DNA from: an uncultured Clostridia bacterium | GTDB taxonomy: Bacteria; Bacillota; Clostridia; Oscillospirales; Acutalibacteraceae | Direction of reading: 5' to 3' | Assembly (NCBI GenBank): GCA_944380775.1 | Contig: CALWIP010000017.1 | Span: 62,001-126,000, forward strand | Length of the DNA: 64,000 nt | Shown: positions 17,139 through 28,949 of the stretch, piece after piece | Numbering within the stretch: position 1 is the stretch's first letter | Layout: each line of letters starts with the position of its first letter | Notes under the pieces: model-generated | What the model saw: the letters and a program-made list of their open reading frames with translations, nothing else | Databases searched by the model: none | What the model was told of the DNA's origin: nothing | Position numbers and translations under genes: made by a program

Positions 17139-19760
17139 TTAGGCCTGCACCGCGCAGGATACCGGCGTGTAGCCGGCCTCCGCTACCGCATCCATCAGCG
17201 TCTGGTCCGGCACATCCTTCGCAAGGGTGACAGCCGCTTCCTTTTTCTCCAGGTCCACGACGGCTTCCTGCACGCCGTCCACCGCGGCAAGCGCCTTCTG
17301 CACATGCATCTGGCAGTGCGCGCACATCATCCCGTCGACCTTCAATACCTTCTTCATCAAAACCGTTCCTTTCTCTTCCTGTGGATTTTCTTTTGTTTGC
17401 TCTATGGGATCCGGCTGCCATGCAGCCGGGCGATCCGCTTCGGCCGGTTCCTCCTTTTTCTTGAAAAACCGGAGGCGCAGGGCGTTCGTGACGACACAGA
17501 CGGAGCTCAGGCTCATGGCGGCAGAACCGATCATCGGGCTCAGGCGGATTTGGAACGCCGGGAACAGTGCGCCCGCCGCGACCGGGATGCCGAGGATATT
17601 GTAAAAAAACGCCCAGAACAGGTTCATGTGGATGTTCCGTACTACAGCGCGGCTCAGGTCGATTGCGTTGGCGACGTCTCCGAGGGAATTTTTCATCAGC
17701 ACCACATCCGCGGATTCGATGGCGATGTCGGTCCCCGCGCCAATCGCGATGCCGATATCCGCACGGGTCAGCGCGGGCGCATCGTTGATGCCGTCGCCGA
17801 CCATTGCAACCTTGTGCCCTTGCTCCTGCAGGGCGCGGATCTGCGCCTCTTTTTCCGTGGGCAGCACGTCGGAAATGGCTGTCTCAATGCCCAATTCCCG
17901 CCGGATGGCTTCCGCGGTCACACGATTGTCTCCGGTCAGCATGACCACATGGAGGCCCATTTCCGCAAAGCGTCGGATCGCTGCGCGGCTGGATTCCCGA
18001 ATGGTGTCCGCCACTGCGATGATGCCGGCGAGCTGCCCGTCCCGGGCAAAGAGCAGCGGGGTCTTCCCTTCGCCCGCCAAGCGCTCCGCCTCCCGGCGCG
18101 CCGCTGCGCTGCGGCTGTCCCCGCTGAGCAGGCTGTTTTCTTCCAAAAACGCGAGGTTGCCCGCCAGGTATTCTCTCCCCTCAACAGTGGCGCGGACGCC
18201 GCGGCCAGCCTGCATCGCGAACGACGACGCTTCCGGATAGGCGACCCCGGCTTGCCGGGCCTTTTCCACTACCGCCTGCGCCAGCGGATGCTCGCTGCCG
18301 TGTTCCACCGCAGCCGCTTCCGCGAGGAACTGCCGCTCGCTCAGTTGAGGGTCCAGCACGGCGACATCTGTCACAGAGGGATGTCCAGAGGTGATGGTTC
18401 CCGTTTTATCCAATACTACCGTATCGATATTGTGAAGGTTTTCCAGGCTTTCCGCCGATTTGATTAAAATTCCCATCTCCGCCGCTTTTCCCGTGCCGAC
18501 CATGATGGCGACCGGCGTCGCCAGGCCCAGCGCACAAGGACAGGAGATGACCAGCACGGCGATGGCGTTAGAGAGCGCGAATTCAAAATCCTGCCCCGCG
18601 GCCAGCCAAATAACGGCCGTCAAAACCGAGATGCCGATGACGGCGGGGACAAAAATCCCGCTCACTTTATCGGCCAGGCGCGCAATGGGCGCCTTGGAAT
18701 TGCCTGCCTCATCCACTAAGCGGATGATCTGCGCCAGGGTTGTATCCTCGCCGACCTTGGAGGCGCGGAAACGGAAGGTCCCATTTTTGTTGATGGTCGC
18801 CGAAATCACCGGATCCCCGGGGTTTTTCTCCACCGGGATACTCTCGCCGGTGATAGCCGCCTGGTCCACATAACCGTGGCCTTCGGTGACAACGCCGTCC
18901 ACCGGGATTCCCTCGCCGGGGCGGATAACCAACACATCCCCCGCTGTCACCTGCTCCGCCGGGATGACCTGCTCTTCCCCGCCGCGGAGGACGGTGGCGG
19001 ATTTCGGCGCCAGGTCGACCAATTTTCCGAGCGCATCGGAGGTCTTCGCCTTGGATTTCGCCTCGAGATACTTCCCGACCGTCACCAGCGTCAAAATCAT
19101 CGCCGCAGATTCAAAATACAGCGCGTGCGCGTATTCGTGCACCAATTCCAGATCGCCGTGGCCAAAGCCGTAGGCCATGCGGAACATTGCGAACAAGCCG
19201 TACACGAGCGATGCGCCCGAGCCGATGGCGACCAGGGAATCCATATTCGGCGCGCGGTGCAGCAAGGACCGGAATCCCTTTGCATAGAACACGCGGTTCA
19301 AAAACAGCACCGGGACCGTCAGGAGCAGCTGCACCAGCGCTGAAATCAACGCGTTCTCCGTGCCAATCAAAAACCCTGGCGCCGGCAGCGAAATCATCGG
19401 CCCCATCGCGACGTACATCAGCGGGACCAAAAGTACGATGGACCACAAAAGCCGGCGCTTCATGCTGCGCTGGGAATCCTGCGCCTGCTGCTGCCGCCGG
19501 GTCCATTCGCTGCGGAACCCGCCGTCCTTTTGCTGGGCGGCCGCACGTTCCAGCGGCGACGCGCCGTATCCGATTTTTTCCACCGCGCCGGTAATCGCCG
19601 CCTCGTCCAATTTCGTTTCGTCATAAGAGACCGTCATCTGGTTTGAGAGCAGATTCACGTTGACGCCGCAAACGCCGTCAAGCTTTTCTACGCAGCGCGT
19701 CACATTCGCCTGGCAAGCCGCGCAGGTCATGCCGGTCACTTGATATTTCTCGGTTTTCAT
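17139..19760 (-). CDS. copA: Copper-exporting P1B-type ATPase with fused C-terminal CopZ-like domain
   Basis: Pumps Cu(I) out of the cell. 873 aa. There is an N-terminal heavy-metal domain (GMTCAACQANV), eight expected membrane segments, the TGES actuator motif, ISCPCALGLATPVAI with the metal-site CPC, DKTGTITSG with the phosphorylated Asp, SEHPLAQAVV and MVGDGINDAPALTRADIG. After a 35-residue linker, the C-terminus carries a second heavy-metal domain (VDGMMCAHCQMHV). That domain begins at an internal ATG (17357) with its own AGAAAGGA site, so a free CopZ-like chaperone of 72 aa could also be made. The gene is 40 bases downstream of csoR and under copper control. Confidence 0.96.
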   Translation of the reverse strand: MKTEKYQVTGMTCAACQANVTRCVEKLDGVCGVNVNLLSNQMTVSYDETKLDEAAITGAVEKIGYGASPLERAAAQQKDGGFRSEWTRRQQQAQDSQRSMKRRLLWSIVLLVPLMYVAMGPMISLPAPGFLIGTENALISALVQLLLTVPVLFLNRVFYAKGFRSLLHRAPNMDSLVAIGSGASLVYGLFAMFRMAYGFGHGDLELVHEYAHALYFESAAMILTLVTVGKYLEAKSKAKTSDALGKLVDLAPKSATVLRGGEEQVIPAEQVTAGDVLVIRPGEGIPVDGVVTEGHGYVDQAAITGESIPVEKNPGDPVISATINKNGTFRFRASKVGEDTTLAQIIRLVDEAGNSKAPIARLADKVSGIFVPAVIGISVLTAVIWLAAGQDFEFALSNAIAVLVISCPCALGLATPVAIMVGTGKAAEMGILIKSAESLENLHNIDTVVLDKTGTITSGHPSVTDVAVLDPQLSERQFLAEAAAVEHGSEHPLAQAVVEKARQAGVAYPEASSFAMQAGRGVRATVEGREYLAGNLAFLEENSLLSGDSRSAAARREAERLAGEGKTPLLFARDGQLAGIIAVADTIRESSRAAIRRFAEMGLHVVMLTGDNRVTAEAIRRELGIETAISDVLPTEKEAQIRALQEQGHKVAMVGDGINDAPALTRADIGIAIGAGTDIAIESADVVLMKNSLGDVANAIDLSRAVVRNIHMNLFWAFFYNILGIPVAAGALFPAFQIRLSPMIGSAAMSLSSVCVVTNALRLRFFKKKEEPAEADRPAAWQPDPIEQTKENPQEEKGTVLMKKVLKVDGMMCAHCQMHVQKALAAVDGVQEAVVDLEKKEAAVTLAKDVPDQTLMDAVAEAGYTPVSCAVQA

Positions 19761-19800
19761 GCTTCATCCCTTCTCTGTCTGATGCATTTGGGCTCGAATA

Positions 19801-20142
19801 TCATTTTATTTTTTTGATCAATTCCACCGCTTCCTCCATAATCTGGAGGTTCCCTTTCTGGACCTCCTCCACCACGCAGGTCTCCAAATGGCTTTGCAGC
19901 ACCAGATATCCAAAAGCCTGCAGCGCGCTCTGCACCGCAGCCACCTGCACGAGGATGTCGCCGCAGTAGCGGTTTCCCTCCAGCATGCGGGAAATGCCGT
20001 TGAGCTGCCCCGTCATCCGCTTGAGGCGGTTTTGCAGCTGGCGAAGCTCGTCTTTCCCCCGCGGAGTCGATTTGTAATGCGGGCATTGGCAGCCCTGCGC
20101 CGCGTTCTGGCAGCTTTCGCAGCCTTCCTTCATGCGATTCAC
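19801..20142 (-). CDS. csoR: CsoR family copper-sensing repressor
   Basis: All-helical repressor that releases DNA on binding Cu(I). 113 aa. The copper ligands are in NRYCGDILVQ (Cys), LQSHLETCVV (His and Cys), in the Cys-His-Cys arrangement of CsoR. The core begins DELRQLQNRLKRMTGQLNGI. An N-terminal extension with CESCQNAAQGCQCPHY adds four cysteines and a His that may bind metal. It leads the operon with copA and is preceded by two matching operators. Confidence 0.95.
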   Translation of the reverse strand: MNRMKEGCESCQNAAQGCQCPHYKSTPRGKDELRQLQNRLKRMTGQLNGISRMLEGNRYCGDILVQVAAVQSALQAFGYLVLQSHLETCVVEEVQKGNLQIMEEAVELIKKIK

Positions 20143-20154
20143 CTCAATTCTTAA

Positions 20155-20171
20155 ATACCCATATGGGGTAT
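20155..20171. promoter_or_regulatory. CsoR operator, downstream copy
   Basis: ATACCCATATGGGGTAT, 17 bp and near-palindromic, between the promoter and the csoR ATG. It matches the TACCC/GGGTA pattern of CsoR sites. Confidence 0.85.
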
Positions 20172-20183
20172 TTTCTGAATCTT

Positions 20184-20212
20184 ATTATAATACCCCGGAT
20201 GGGTATTTTCAA
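20184..20212 (-). promoter_or_regulatory. csoR-copA promoter with operator filling the spacer
   Basis: Minus strand TTGAAA (20212-20207), then the 17-bp CsoR-type operator ATACCCATCCGGGGTAT (20206-20190) forming exactly the spacer, then TATAAT (20189-20184). Repressor binding here would directly block RNA polymerase. Confidence 0.9.
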
Positions 20213-20241
20213 GACCTTTTAAATAAATTTTTTTGCATAGA

Positions 20242-20280
20242 AAAGCGGCGGCCGGAAGATTTCCTTCCTAGCCGCCGCTC
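20242..20280 (-). terminator. Terminator of the ABC exporter operon
   Basis: Stem GCGGCGGC/GCCGCCGC with a CTTTTC run on the minus strand, about 20 bases past the stop at 20301. Confidence 0.75.
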
Positions 20281-20300
20281 TTGCCGTCCTGCCGGCCGCG

Positions 20301-22067
20301 TCACGCCCCTGTTTCCGCCTGTTCTTCAGCGGCAAACTGGCTGTTGTACAAGTTAGCGTAAAACCCGCCCTTGGCGAGCAGTTCCTCATGCCTGCCCTGC
20401 TCGATGATGTGCCCCTGGTCCATCACCAAAATGCGGTCCGCACCCTTGATGGTGGAAAGGCGGTGCGCCACAATAAAGCTGGTGCGCCCCTCCATCATCT
20501 TTGCAAACGCGCGCTGGATGCGGATTTCCGTGCGCGTATCGATACTGCTCGTCGCCTCGTCCAAAATCAACATCGGCGGGTCCACCAGCATCACGCGGGC
20601 AATGCACAAAAGCTGCCGCTGGCCCTGGGAGAGGTTCCCGCCGTCCTCGGCGATCATCGTGTCATAGCCGTCCGGCAGGCGCATAATGAAGGAATGCGCG
20701 TGCGCCGCCTTCGCCGCGGCGAGGACTTGTTCTTCCGTCGCGCCGGGCCGGCCGTAGGCGATATTTTCCCGCACCGTGCCGTTGAAGAGCCAGGTGTCCT
20801 GCAAAACCATGCCGTACTGGCTGCGCAGGCTGCTGCGCGTCACGCCGCGGATGTCAGCGCCGTCCACGGCAATGCGGCCGCGGTCCGCGTCGTAAAAGCG
20901 CATCAGGAGGTTGATGACCGTGGTCTTTCCGCAGCCTGTCGGCCCCACAATGGCAATGCGCTGGCCGCTTTTCGCCTCTAAGTTCCAGTCTTCAATCAAA
21001 CGCGTGTCTGGCTGGTAGGAAAAATACAAGCCCTGCACGGAAACATCGCCGCGGCAGTCCCGCAGCACTTGCGCGTCCGGCGCGTCCGGCTGCTCTTCCT
21101 GCTCGTCCAGTACTTGGAACAGGCGCTGCGCCGACGCGAACGCCGTTTGGATCTGCGTGATGACAGCCGTAATTTCGTTGAACGGCTTCGTGTATTGATT
21201 CGCATATTGTAGGAACGAAGAAATATTGCCCACGGTGAGCGGGGCCGGGACGCCGGTGATGGCGCAGAGCGAACCGATGACTACAACCGCGGTGGAAACG
21301 ATCCCGTTGACAAAGCGCGTGGACGGGTTTGAGAGGGAAGAATAAAACTGCGCCTTTTCGCCGCAGCGGTAGAGCCGTGCATTGATCGCGCGGAATTGCT
21401 CTTCCGCACGGTTCTCATAGTGGAAGGTCTTAACAATCTTCTGCCCGCTCACCATTTCTTCGACAAATCCGCTCAATTCGCCCTGCGCCGCCTGCTGCTC
21501 TACAAACATGCGGTGCGACATTTTTGCGATAAAAGACGCCACAAAAAGGGAGAGCGGCGTCACCAGTACGACCACCAGCGCGATGACCGGGCTGATATAC
21601 AGCATGAACAGCAGCGTCCCCACAATGGTGACCACACCCGTGAAAAGCTGCGTGATTCCCTGCAAAAGGCCGTCGGCAACCTGGTCCACATCGTTGACGA
21701 TGCGGCTGATGAGATCCCCGTGCGCATGGCCGTCGATATATTTCAGCGGCATGCGGTTGAGCTTGCGGTACGTCATCACGCGCAGGTCCCGCGCGGTAGA
21801 ATACGTCACCTTATTATTGCAGTAGGCCATCAGCCATTGGAACGCCGCGCTCACGGCGATGGTCCCAGCCAGCAACGCCAGCGTGGGGATCATCGCGGCG
21901 TGGTCGACGCTGCCCTGGCCGAGCGCACAGTCGATGGCTTGGCCAACCAGCACGGGCCCGTAAAGGCTTAGGGAGATTTGCACAACCGCGCACAAAAAGG
22001 AACCCAGCAGGAACCCGGCGTAAGGCCGCGTGTAGTGCAGAAGCCGCTTTAAAACAGAACGCCTCAT
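20301..22067 (-). CDS. Heterodimeric ABC exporter, catalytically complete half
   Basis: 588 aa, six membrane helices followed by a nucleotide-binding domain. Walker A is VGPTGCGKTTVINLL, the signature reads NLSQGQRQLLCIARV, Walker B is MLILDEATSSID with the catalytic Glu, and the switch His is in IVAHRLSTI. Its ATG (22067) overlaps the TGA of the partner gene as ATGA, so the two are translationally coupled. Known relatives include BmrC/BmrD and TM287/288 type drug and lipid exporters. The transported compound cannot be inferred. Confidence 0.93.
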   Translation of the reverse strand: MRRSVLKRLLHYTRPYAGFLLGSFLCAVVQISLSLYGPVLVGQAIDCALGQGSVDHAAMIPTLALLAGTIAVSAAFQWLMAYCNNKVTYSTARDLRVMTYRKLNRMPLKYIDGHAHGDLISRIVNDVDQVADGLLQGITQLFTGVVTIVGTLLFMLYISPVIALVVVLVTPLSLFVASFIAKMSHRMFVEQQAAQGELSGFVEEMVSGQKIVKTFHYENRAEEQFRAINARLYRCGEKAQFYSSLSNPSTRFVNGIVSTAVVVIGSLCAITGVPAPLTVGNISSFLQYANQYTKPFNEITAVITQIQTAFASAQRLFQVLDEQEEQPDAPDAQVLRDCRGDVSVQGLYFSYQPDTRLIEDWNLEAKSGQRIAIVGPTGCGKTTVINLLMRFYDADRGRIAVDGADIRGVTRSSLRSQYGMVLQDTWLFNGTVRENIAYGRPGATEEQVLAAAKAAHAHSFIMRLPDGYDTMIAEDGGNLSQGQRQLLCIARVMLVDPPMLILDEATSSIDTRTEIRIQRAFAKMMEGRTSFIVAHRLSTIKGADRILVMDQGHIIEQGRHEELLAKGGFYANLYNSQFAAEEQAETGA

Positions 22068-23806
22068 TTCCGCACCTCCTCCCGGCTCAGCTGGGAAAGG
22101 CAGATCTCGCGGTAGACCTCGCAATTTTCCAGCAATTCCTCATGGGTCCCAATGCCTGCGACCTCGCCGTCGTCCAGCACGATGATCTGGTCAGCATGGC
22201 GGATTGTACTCGCCCGCTGGGAAACCATCAGCACCGTGCGGTCCCGCATTTCTGTTCGCAGCGCGCGGCGCAGGGCTGCGTCGGTGGCAAAATCGAGCGC
22301 GCTCGCGCTGTCGTCGAGGATTAAGATCTCTGGCCCGCCGACCAAGGCGCGGGCAATGGTCAGGCGCTGGCGCTGGCCGCCAGAGAAGTTTTTGCCGCCC
22401 TGGTTGACGCCGGACTGCAGGCCATTCGCCTTTTTCGCGACGACGTCTTTTGCCTGCGCGGTCTCCAGCGCTTTTTCCAGCTCCTCCCGCGTGGCGTCTG
22501 GCTTACGCCAGCGCAGGTTGCTCTCAATCGTACCGGAAAACAGCACCGCTTCCTGCGGGACCATGCCGATCTTCCCGCGCAGCTGTTCAAACGAGTAATC
22601 CTGCACAGGGACGCCGTCCACCAGCACTTCTCCGCGCGTTGCGTCGTAAAAGCGCGGGATCAGGCCCACCAGCGTCGATTTTCCCGAACCGGTGCCGCCG
22701 ATGATGCCCACCGTTTCCCCGGAGCGGATGACGGCGTTTAAATCCTTGAGGGCATATTTTTCGCTGCCGTCATAGGAAAACGACACCCCACGGAATTCGA
22801 TGCGCGGCGCGCCCGGCACGGGCGGGATCGTTTTTTTCGCGGCGCCTTCCGCCTCCTGTACCGACGGAACCGTCTCAAGCACCTCGTTGACGCGGCCGGC
22901 CGAAGCCGCCGCCTTGGTAAACGTGACCACCAAGTTCGCCACGACAATCAGCGCAAGGAGCGTTTGCGTCATATAATTGACGCAGGCGACCACCTCGCCC
23001 TGCGTGAGCGCGCCGGTCTCCACGCGGAAGCCGCCAAACCAGACGATGGCGATGATGGCAGAATTGACAATGAGATAGGTCAGCGGGTTGAGCAGCGCCG
23101 AAAGCTTGCCTACCTGGATGGCGGTCGCCGTCTGGTCCTCCGCCGCCTCGTCAAAGCGCGCTTGTTCTTCCTCCTGCTTGGAAAACGCGCGGATCACCCG
23201 CACGCCGGAAAGGCCTTCGCGCGAGACGAGCGAGATGCGGTCCAGCTTTTTTTGCATCACGCGAAAAAACGGCACCGAGCGGCTCATCACCCAGTACAGC
23301 ACCAGGCCGATGAGCGGCGTGGAAAACAAAAAGATCAGGCCGACCTGCCAGTCGATGAGGAACACGGCGACTACCGCGCCAACCGCTAAAAACGGCGCGC
23401 GCACCACCAGGCGGATCAACATTGCGACCGCGTACTGCAGCTGGTTGACGTCGTTGGTCATCCGCGTGATCAACGACGGCGTGCCAAACCGGTCGACCTC
23501 CGCATGGGAAAACGAATGGATCTTGTGGAACATCTCGTTGCGCAGCGCCGTGCCTACCCCCTGCGAAGCGATCGCCGCACACTTCTGGCACACCAGCGCG
23601 CAGCAGAGGCCCACCGCGCCGAGCAGCAGCAAAACGCCGCCCATCCGCCACACATAGTCCAAATCGCCACGCCGCACGCCGTTGTCCAAGATTGACGCGG
23701 TGACAACCGGGACAATCAACTCCAGCACCGCCTCTGTCAATTTGAAAATCGGCCCGAGCACGACCTGCTTTTTGTAGGCAGACAAAAACCTTGCCAGCCG
23801 GAACAT
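22064..23806 (-). CDS. Heterodimeric ABC exporter, degenerate-site half
   Basis: 580 aa with six membrane helices and an NBD. Walker A is IGGTGSGKSTLVGLI, the signature FSGGQRQRLTIARAL. Walker B reads ILILDDSASALD, with Asp in place of the catalytic Glu, and the switch region reads MVSQRASTI with Gln for His. This is the usual asymmetry of heterodimeric exporters. ATG 23806 has AAGGAG 8 bases upstream, preferred to GTG 23815. It is first in the two-gene operon. Confidence 0.93.
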   Translation of the reverse strand: MFRLARFLSAYKKQVVLGPIFKLTEAVLELIVPVVTASILDNGVRRGDLDYVWRMGGVLLLLGAVGLCCALVCQKCAAIASQGVGTALRNEMFHKIHSFSHAEVDRFGTPSLITRMTNDVNQLQYAVAMLIRLVVRAPFLAVGAVVAVFLIDWQVGLIFLFSTPLIGLVLYWVMSRSVPFFRVMQKKLDRISLVSREGLSGVRVIRAFSKQEEEQARFDEAAEDQTATAIQVGKLSALLNPLTYLIVNSAIIAIVWFGGFRVETGALTQGEVVACVNYMTQTLLALIVVANLVVTFTKAAASAGRVNEVLETVPSVQEAEGAAKKTIPPVPGAPRIEFRGVSFSYDGSEKYALKDLNAVIRSGETVGIIGGTGSGKSTLVGLIPRFYDATRGEVLVDGVPVQDYSFEQLRGKIGMVPQEAVLFSGTIESNLRWRKPDATREELEKALETAQAKDVVAKKANGLQSGVNQGGKNFSGGQRQRLTIARALVGGPEILILDDSASALDFATDAALRRALRTEMRDRTVLMVSQRASTIRHADQIIVLDDGEVAGIGTHEELLENCEVYREICLSQLSREEVRK

Positions 23807-23908
23807 TTCCTCCACTCCTTCTTGCTTCTCGATTTTTATTTTTTAATTATAACAAAAAACCGGACAAAGAAACAGAGGCTTTCGAAATATTCCCGCGCAT
23901 TTTAGGGC

Positions 23909-23949
23909 AAAAAAACGGCGCGCCGCCCTTCCCGGACGTCCCGCGCCGT
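23909..23949 (-). terminator. Terminator of uvrBA
   Basis: Stem ACGGCGCG/CGCGCCGT (23949-23915) followed by seven T on the minus strand, directly after the uvrA stop. Confidence 0.85.
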
Positions 23950-23953
23950 CTGT

Positions 23954-26782
<2,829 letters not shown>

Positions 26783-26834
26783 GTCTTTTGCGTCTCCTTT
26801 TCCCAAGCCATTCGCAGCCCCCGCAGGGACCCGT

Positions 26835-28826
26835 TTATTTCTTTTTCTCGCCCGTCAGCGCCCGGATTTTGTCGCGCAGGTAAGCGGCATGTTCGAATTC
26901 CAGCAGCTTCGCCGCCGCCTTCATCTCGCGGGTAAGCTGTTCGACCATCTGCTTGCGCTCCTGCGCCGTTAGGCGCTTTTTCTTTTTGCCCGGCGCTTCG
27001 TCCTCCTTGTGCGTGGAGATTTCCAGCACGTCGGAGACCTTTTTGATGATGGTCTGCGGCACGATGCCGTGCTCTTCGTTGTATTTCATCTGGATCTCGC
27101 GGCGGCGCTGCGTTTCGCGCAGGGCGTTTTCCATCGACGGCGTGACCGTGTCGCCGTACAAAATAACTTGCCCTTCCGCGTTGCGCGCCGCGCGGCCGAT
27201 GGTCTGGATCAACGAGCGTTCCGAGCGCAGGAACCCTTCCTTGTCCGCGTCGAGGATGGTGACCAGCGAGACCTCCGGGATATCCAACCCCTCGCGCAGC
27301 AGGTTGATGCCGACAAGCACGTCGAATTCGCCGAGGCGCAGGTCCCGGATAATCTCCATCCGTTCGACGGTGTCGATGTCGTGGTGCATGTAGCGCACGC
27401 GGATGCCAACGCCCTCGAGATATGCCGTGAGATCTTCCGCCATTTTTTTGGTCAGCGTCGTTACCAGGACGCGCTGCCCCTTCGCCGTGCGCAGGTTGAT
27501 CTCGGAAATCAGGTCGTCGATCTGCCCGTCCGTCGGCTTGACGATCACTTCCGGGTCCACCAGGCCCGTGGGGCGGATGACCTGTTCCACCACCAGCGCG
27601 GAATGCTCCCGCTCGAAATCGCCCGGCGTCGCGCTGACAAAGACCGCCTGGTTGATATGGCGGTAGAATTCGTCGAAATCCAGCGGCCGGTTGTCAAACG
27701 ACGACGGCAGCCGGAAGCCGTAATCCACCAGCGACTGCTTGCGCGCGCGGTCCCCCGCGTACATGCTGCGCACCTGCGGCAGCGTGACGTGGGACTCGTC
27801 CACAAACAGTAGGAAATCCTTCGGGAAGTAGTCGAGCAGCGTGAACGGCGCGCTGCCCGGCGCGCGCCCCGAGAGCACACGGGAGTAGTTCTCAATCCCC
27901 TTGCAGAAGCCGATCTCCTGGAGCATCTCGATGTCGTACAACGTCCGCTCGCGGATCCGCTGGGCCTCGATGAGCTTGCCCTCCGACTCAAAATATTTCA
28001 CGCGCTGCCACATTTCTTCTTCCAGGTCCTGGACGGCCCGCTTCATCTTTTCCTTTGGAACAATATAATGTGAGGCGGGATAGATGGCGGCGTGTTTGAG
28101 GTCCGCCTTCCACTCGCCGGTGAGCGCGTTGATCTCGCTGATGCGGTCGATTTCGTCGCCAAAAAATTCGACGCGGATGACCTTGTCGTTTGATTCCGCC
28201 GGGAAGATCTCCACCACGTCGCCGCGCGCACGGAACTTGTTGCGCACCAAATTGACATCGTTGCGTTCATATTGGATTTCCACCAGCTTTTTGAGCAGCT
28301 CATCCCGGCTCTTCTGCATCCCGGGCCGCAGCGAGATCACCATCGTGCGGTAATCGATCGGGTCGCCCAAGCTGTAAATGCAGGAAACGCTCGCCACGAT
28401 GATGACGTCCCGGCGTTCAGAGAGCGCGGAAGTCGCCGAGTGGCGCAGCTTGTCGATCTCATCGTTGATGGCGGAATCCTTTTCGATATAGGTGTCCGTC
28501 GTCGGCACATAAGCTTCCGGCTGGTAGTAATCATAATAGGAGACGAAATATTCCACCGCGTTCTCCGGGAAAAATTCGCGGAATTCGCTGCAAAGCTGGG
28601 CGGCCAGCGTCTTGTTATTCGCCAGCACCAGCGTGGGGCGGTTCACCTGCGCGATGACGTTCGCCATGGTAAACGTCTTGCCAGAGCCCGTCACGCCCAG
28701 CAGCGTCTGTTCCCGGTCGCCGCGCCTCAGGCCCTCCACCAGCTTTGCAATCGCCTGCGGCTGGTCACCGGTCGGCTGGTAGCCGGATTTAAGGCGGAAC
28801 ATTCCCGCCTCGTTCTGTTGCTCCAT
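26835..28826 (-). CDS. uvrB: Excinuclease ABC subunit B
   Basis: Damage-verifying helicase-like subunit of excision repair, 663 aa. Walker A is [12 protein letters not shown]. The beta-hairpin [20 protein letters not shown], the DEAD-type box FVDESHVT, later [12 protein letters not shown] and the C-terminal UVR motif ([20 protein letters not shown]) are present. ATG 28826 has GGGAGGG 6-7 bases upstream; an ATG 6 bases earlier is too close to it. The gene lies just behind murF, and its promoter sits at the murF 3' end. Confidence 0.97.
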   Translation of the reverse strand: MEQQNEAGMFRLKSGYQPTGDQPQAIAKLVEGLRRGDREQTLLGVTGSGKTFTMANVIAQVNRPTLVLANNKTLAAQLCSEFREFFPENAVEYFVSYYDYYQPEAYVPTTDTYIEKDSAINDEIDKLRHSATSALSERRDVIIVASVSCIYSLGDPIDYRTMVISLRPGMQKSRDELLKKLVEIQYERNDVNLVRNKFRARGDVVEIFPAESNDKVIRVEFFGDEIDRISEINALTGEWKADLKHAAIYPASHYIVPKEKMKRAVQDLEEEMWQRVKYFESEGKLIEAQRIRERTLYDIEMLQEIGFCKGIENYSRVLSGRAPGSAPFTLLDYFPKDFLLFVDESHVTLPQVRSMYAGDRARKQSLVDYGFRLPSSFDNRPLDFDEFYRHINQAVFVSATPGDFEREHSALVVEQVIRPTGLVDPEVIVKPTDGQIDDLISEINLRTAKGQRVLVTTLTKKMAEDLTAYLEGVGIRVRYMHHDIDTVERMEIIRDLRLGEFDVLVGINLLREGLDIPEVSLVTILDADKEGFLRSERSLIQTIGRAARNAEGQVILYGDTVTPSMENALRETQRRREIQMKYNEEHGIVPQTIIKKVSDVLEISTHKEDEAPGKKKKRLTAQERKQMVEQLTREMKAAAKLLEFEHAAYLRDKIRALTGEKKK

Positions 28827-28903
28827 CCGCATTCCCTCCCGCCGTTTTGTTTTCCGTCCTGCGCGAAAAGCCGCGGGAGAATGCCCACGGCCCAGCGCAT
28901 GTT

Positions 28904-28917
28904 CAAACGTATGTTCT
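28904..28917. promoter_or_regulatory. LexA/DinR-type SOS box of uvrB
   Basis: Minus-strand AGAACATACGTTTG, close to the Gram-positive SOS consensus CGAAC-N4-GTTCG, placed over the predicted start of transcription. Confidence 0.75.
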
Positions 28918-28920
28918 TTT

Positions 28921-28949
28921 ATTCTACACATTCCGGCGCTGCTTGTCAA
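28921..28949 (-). promoter_or_regulatory. Promoter of uvrB-uvrA
   Basis: TTGACA (28949-28944), 17-base spacer, TAGAAT (28926-28921). The -35 overlaps the murF stop codon. Confidence 0.8.
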
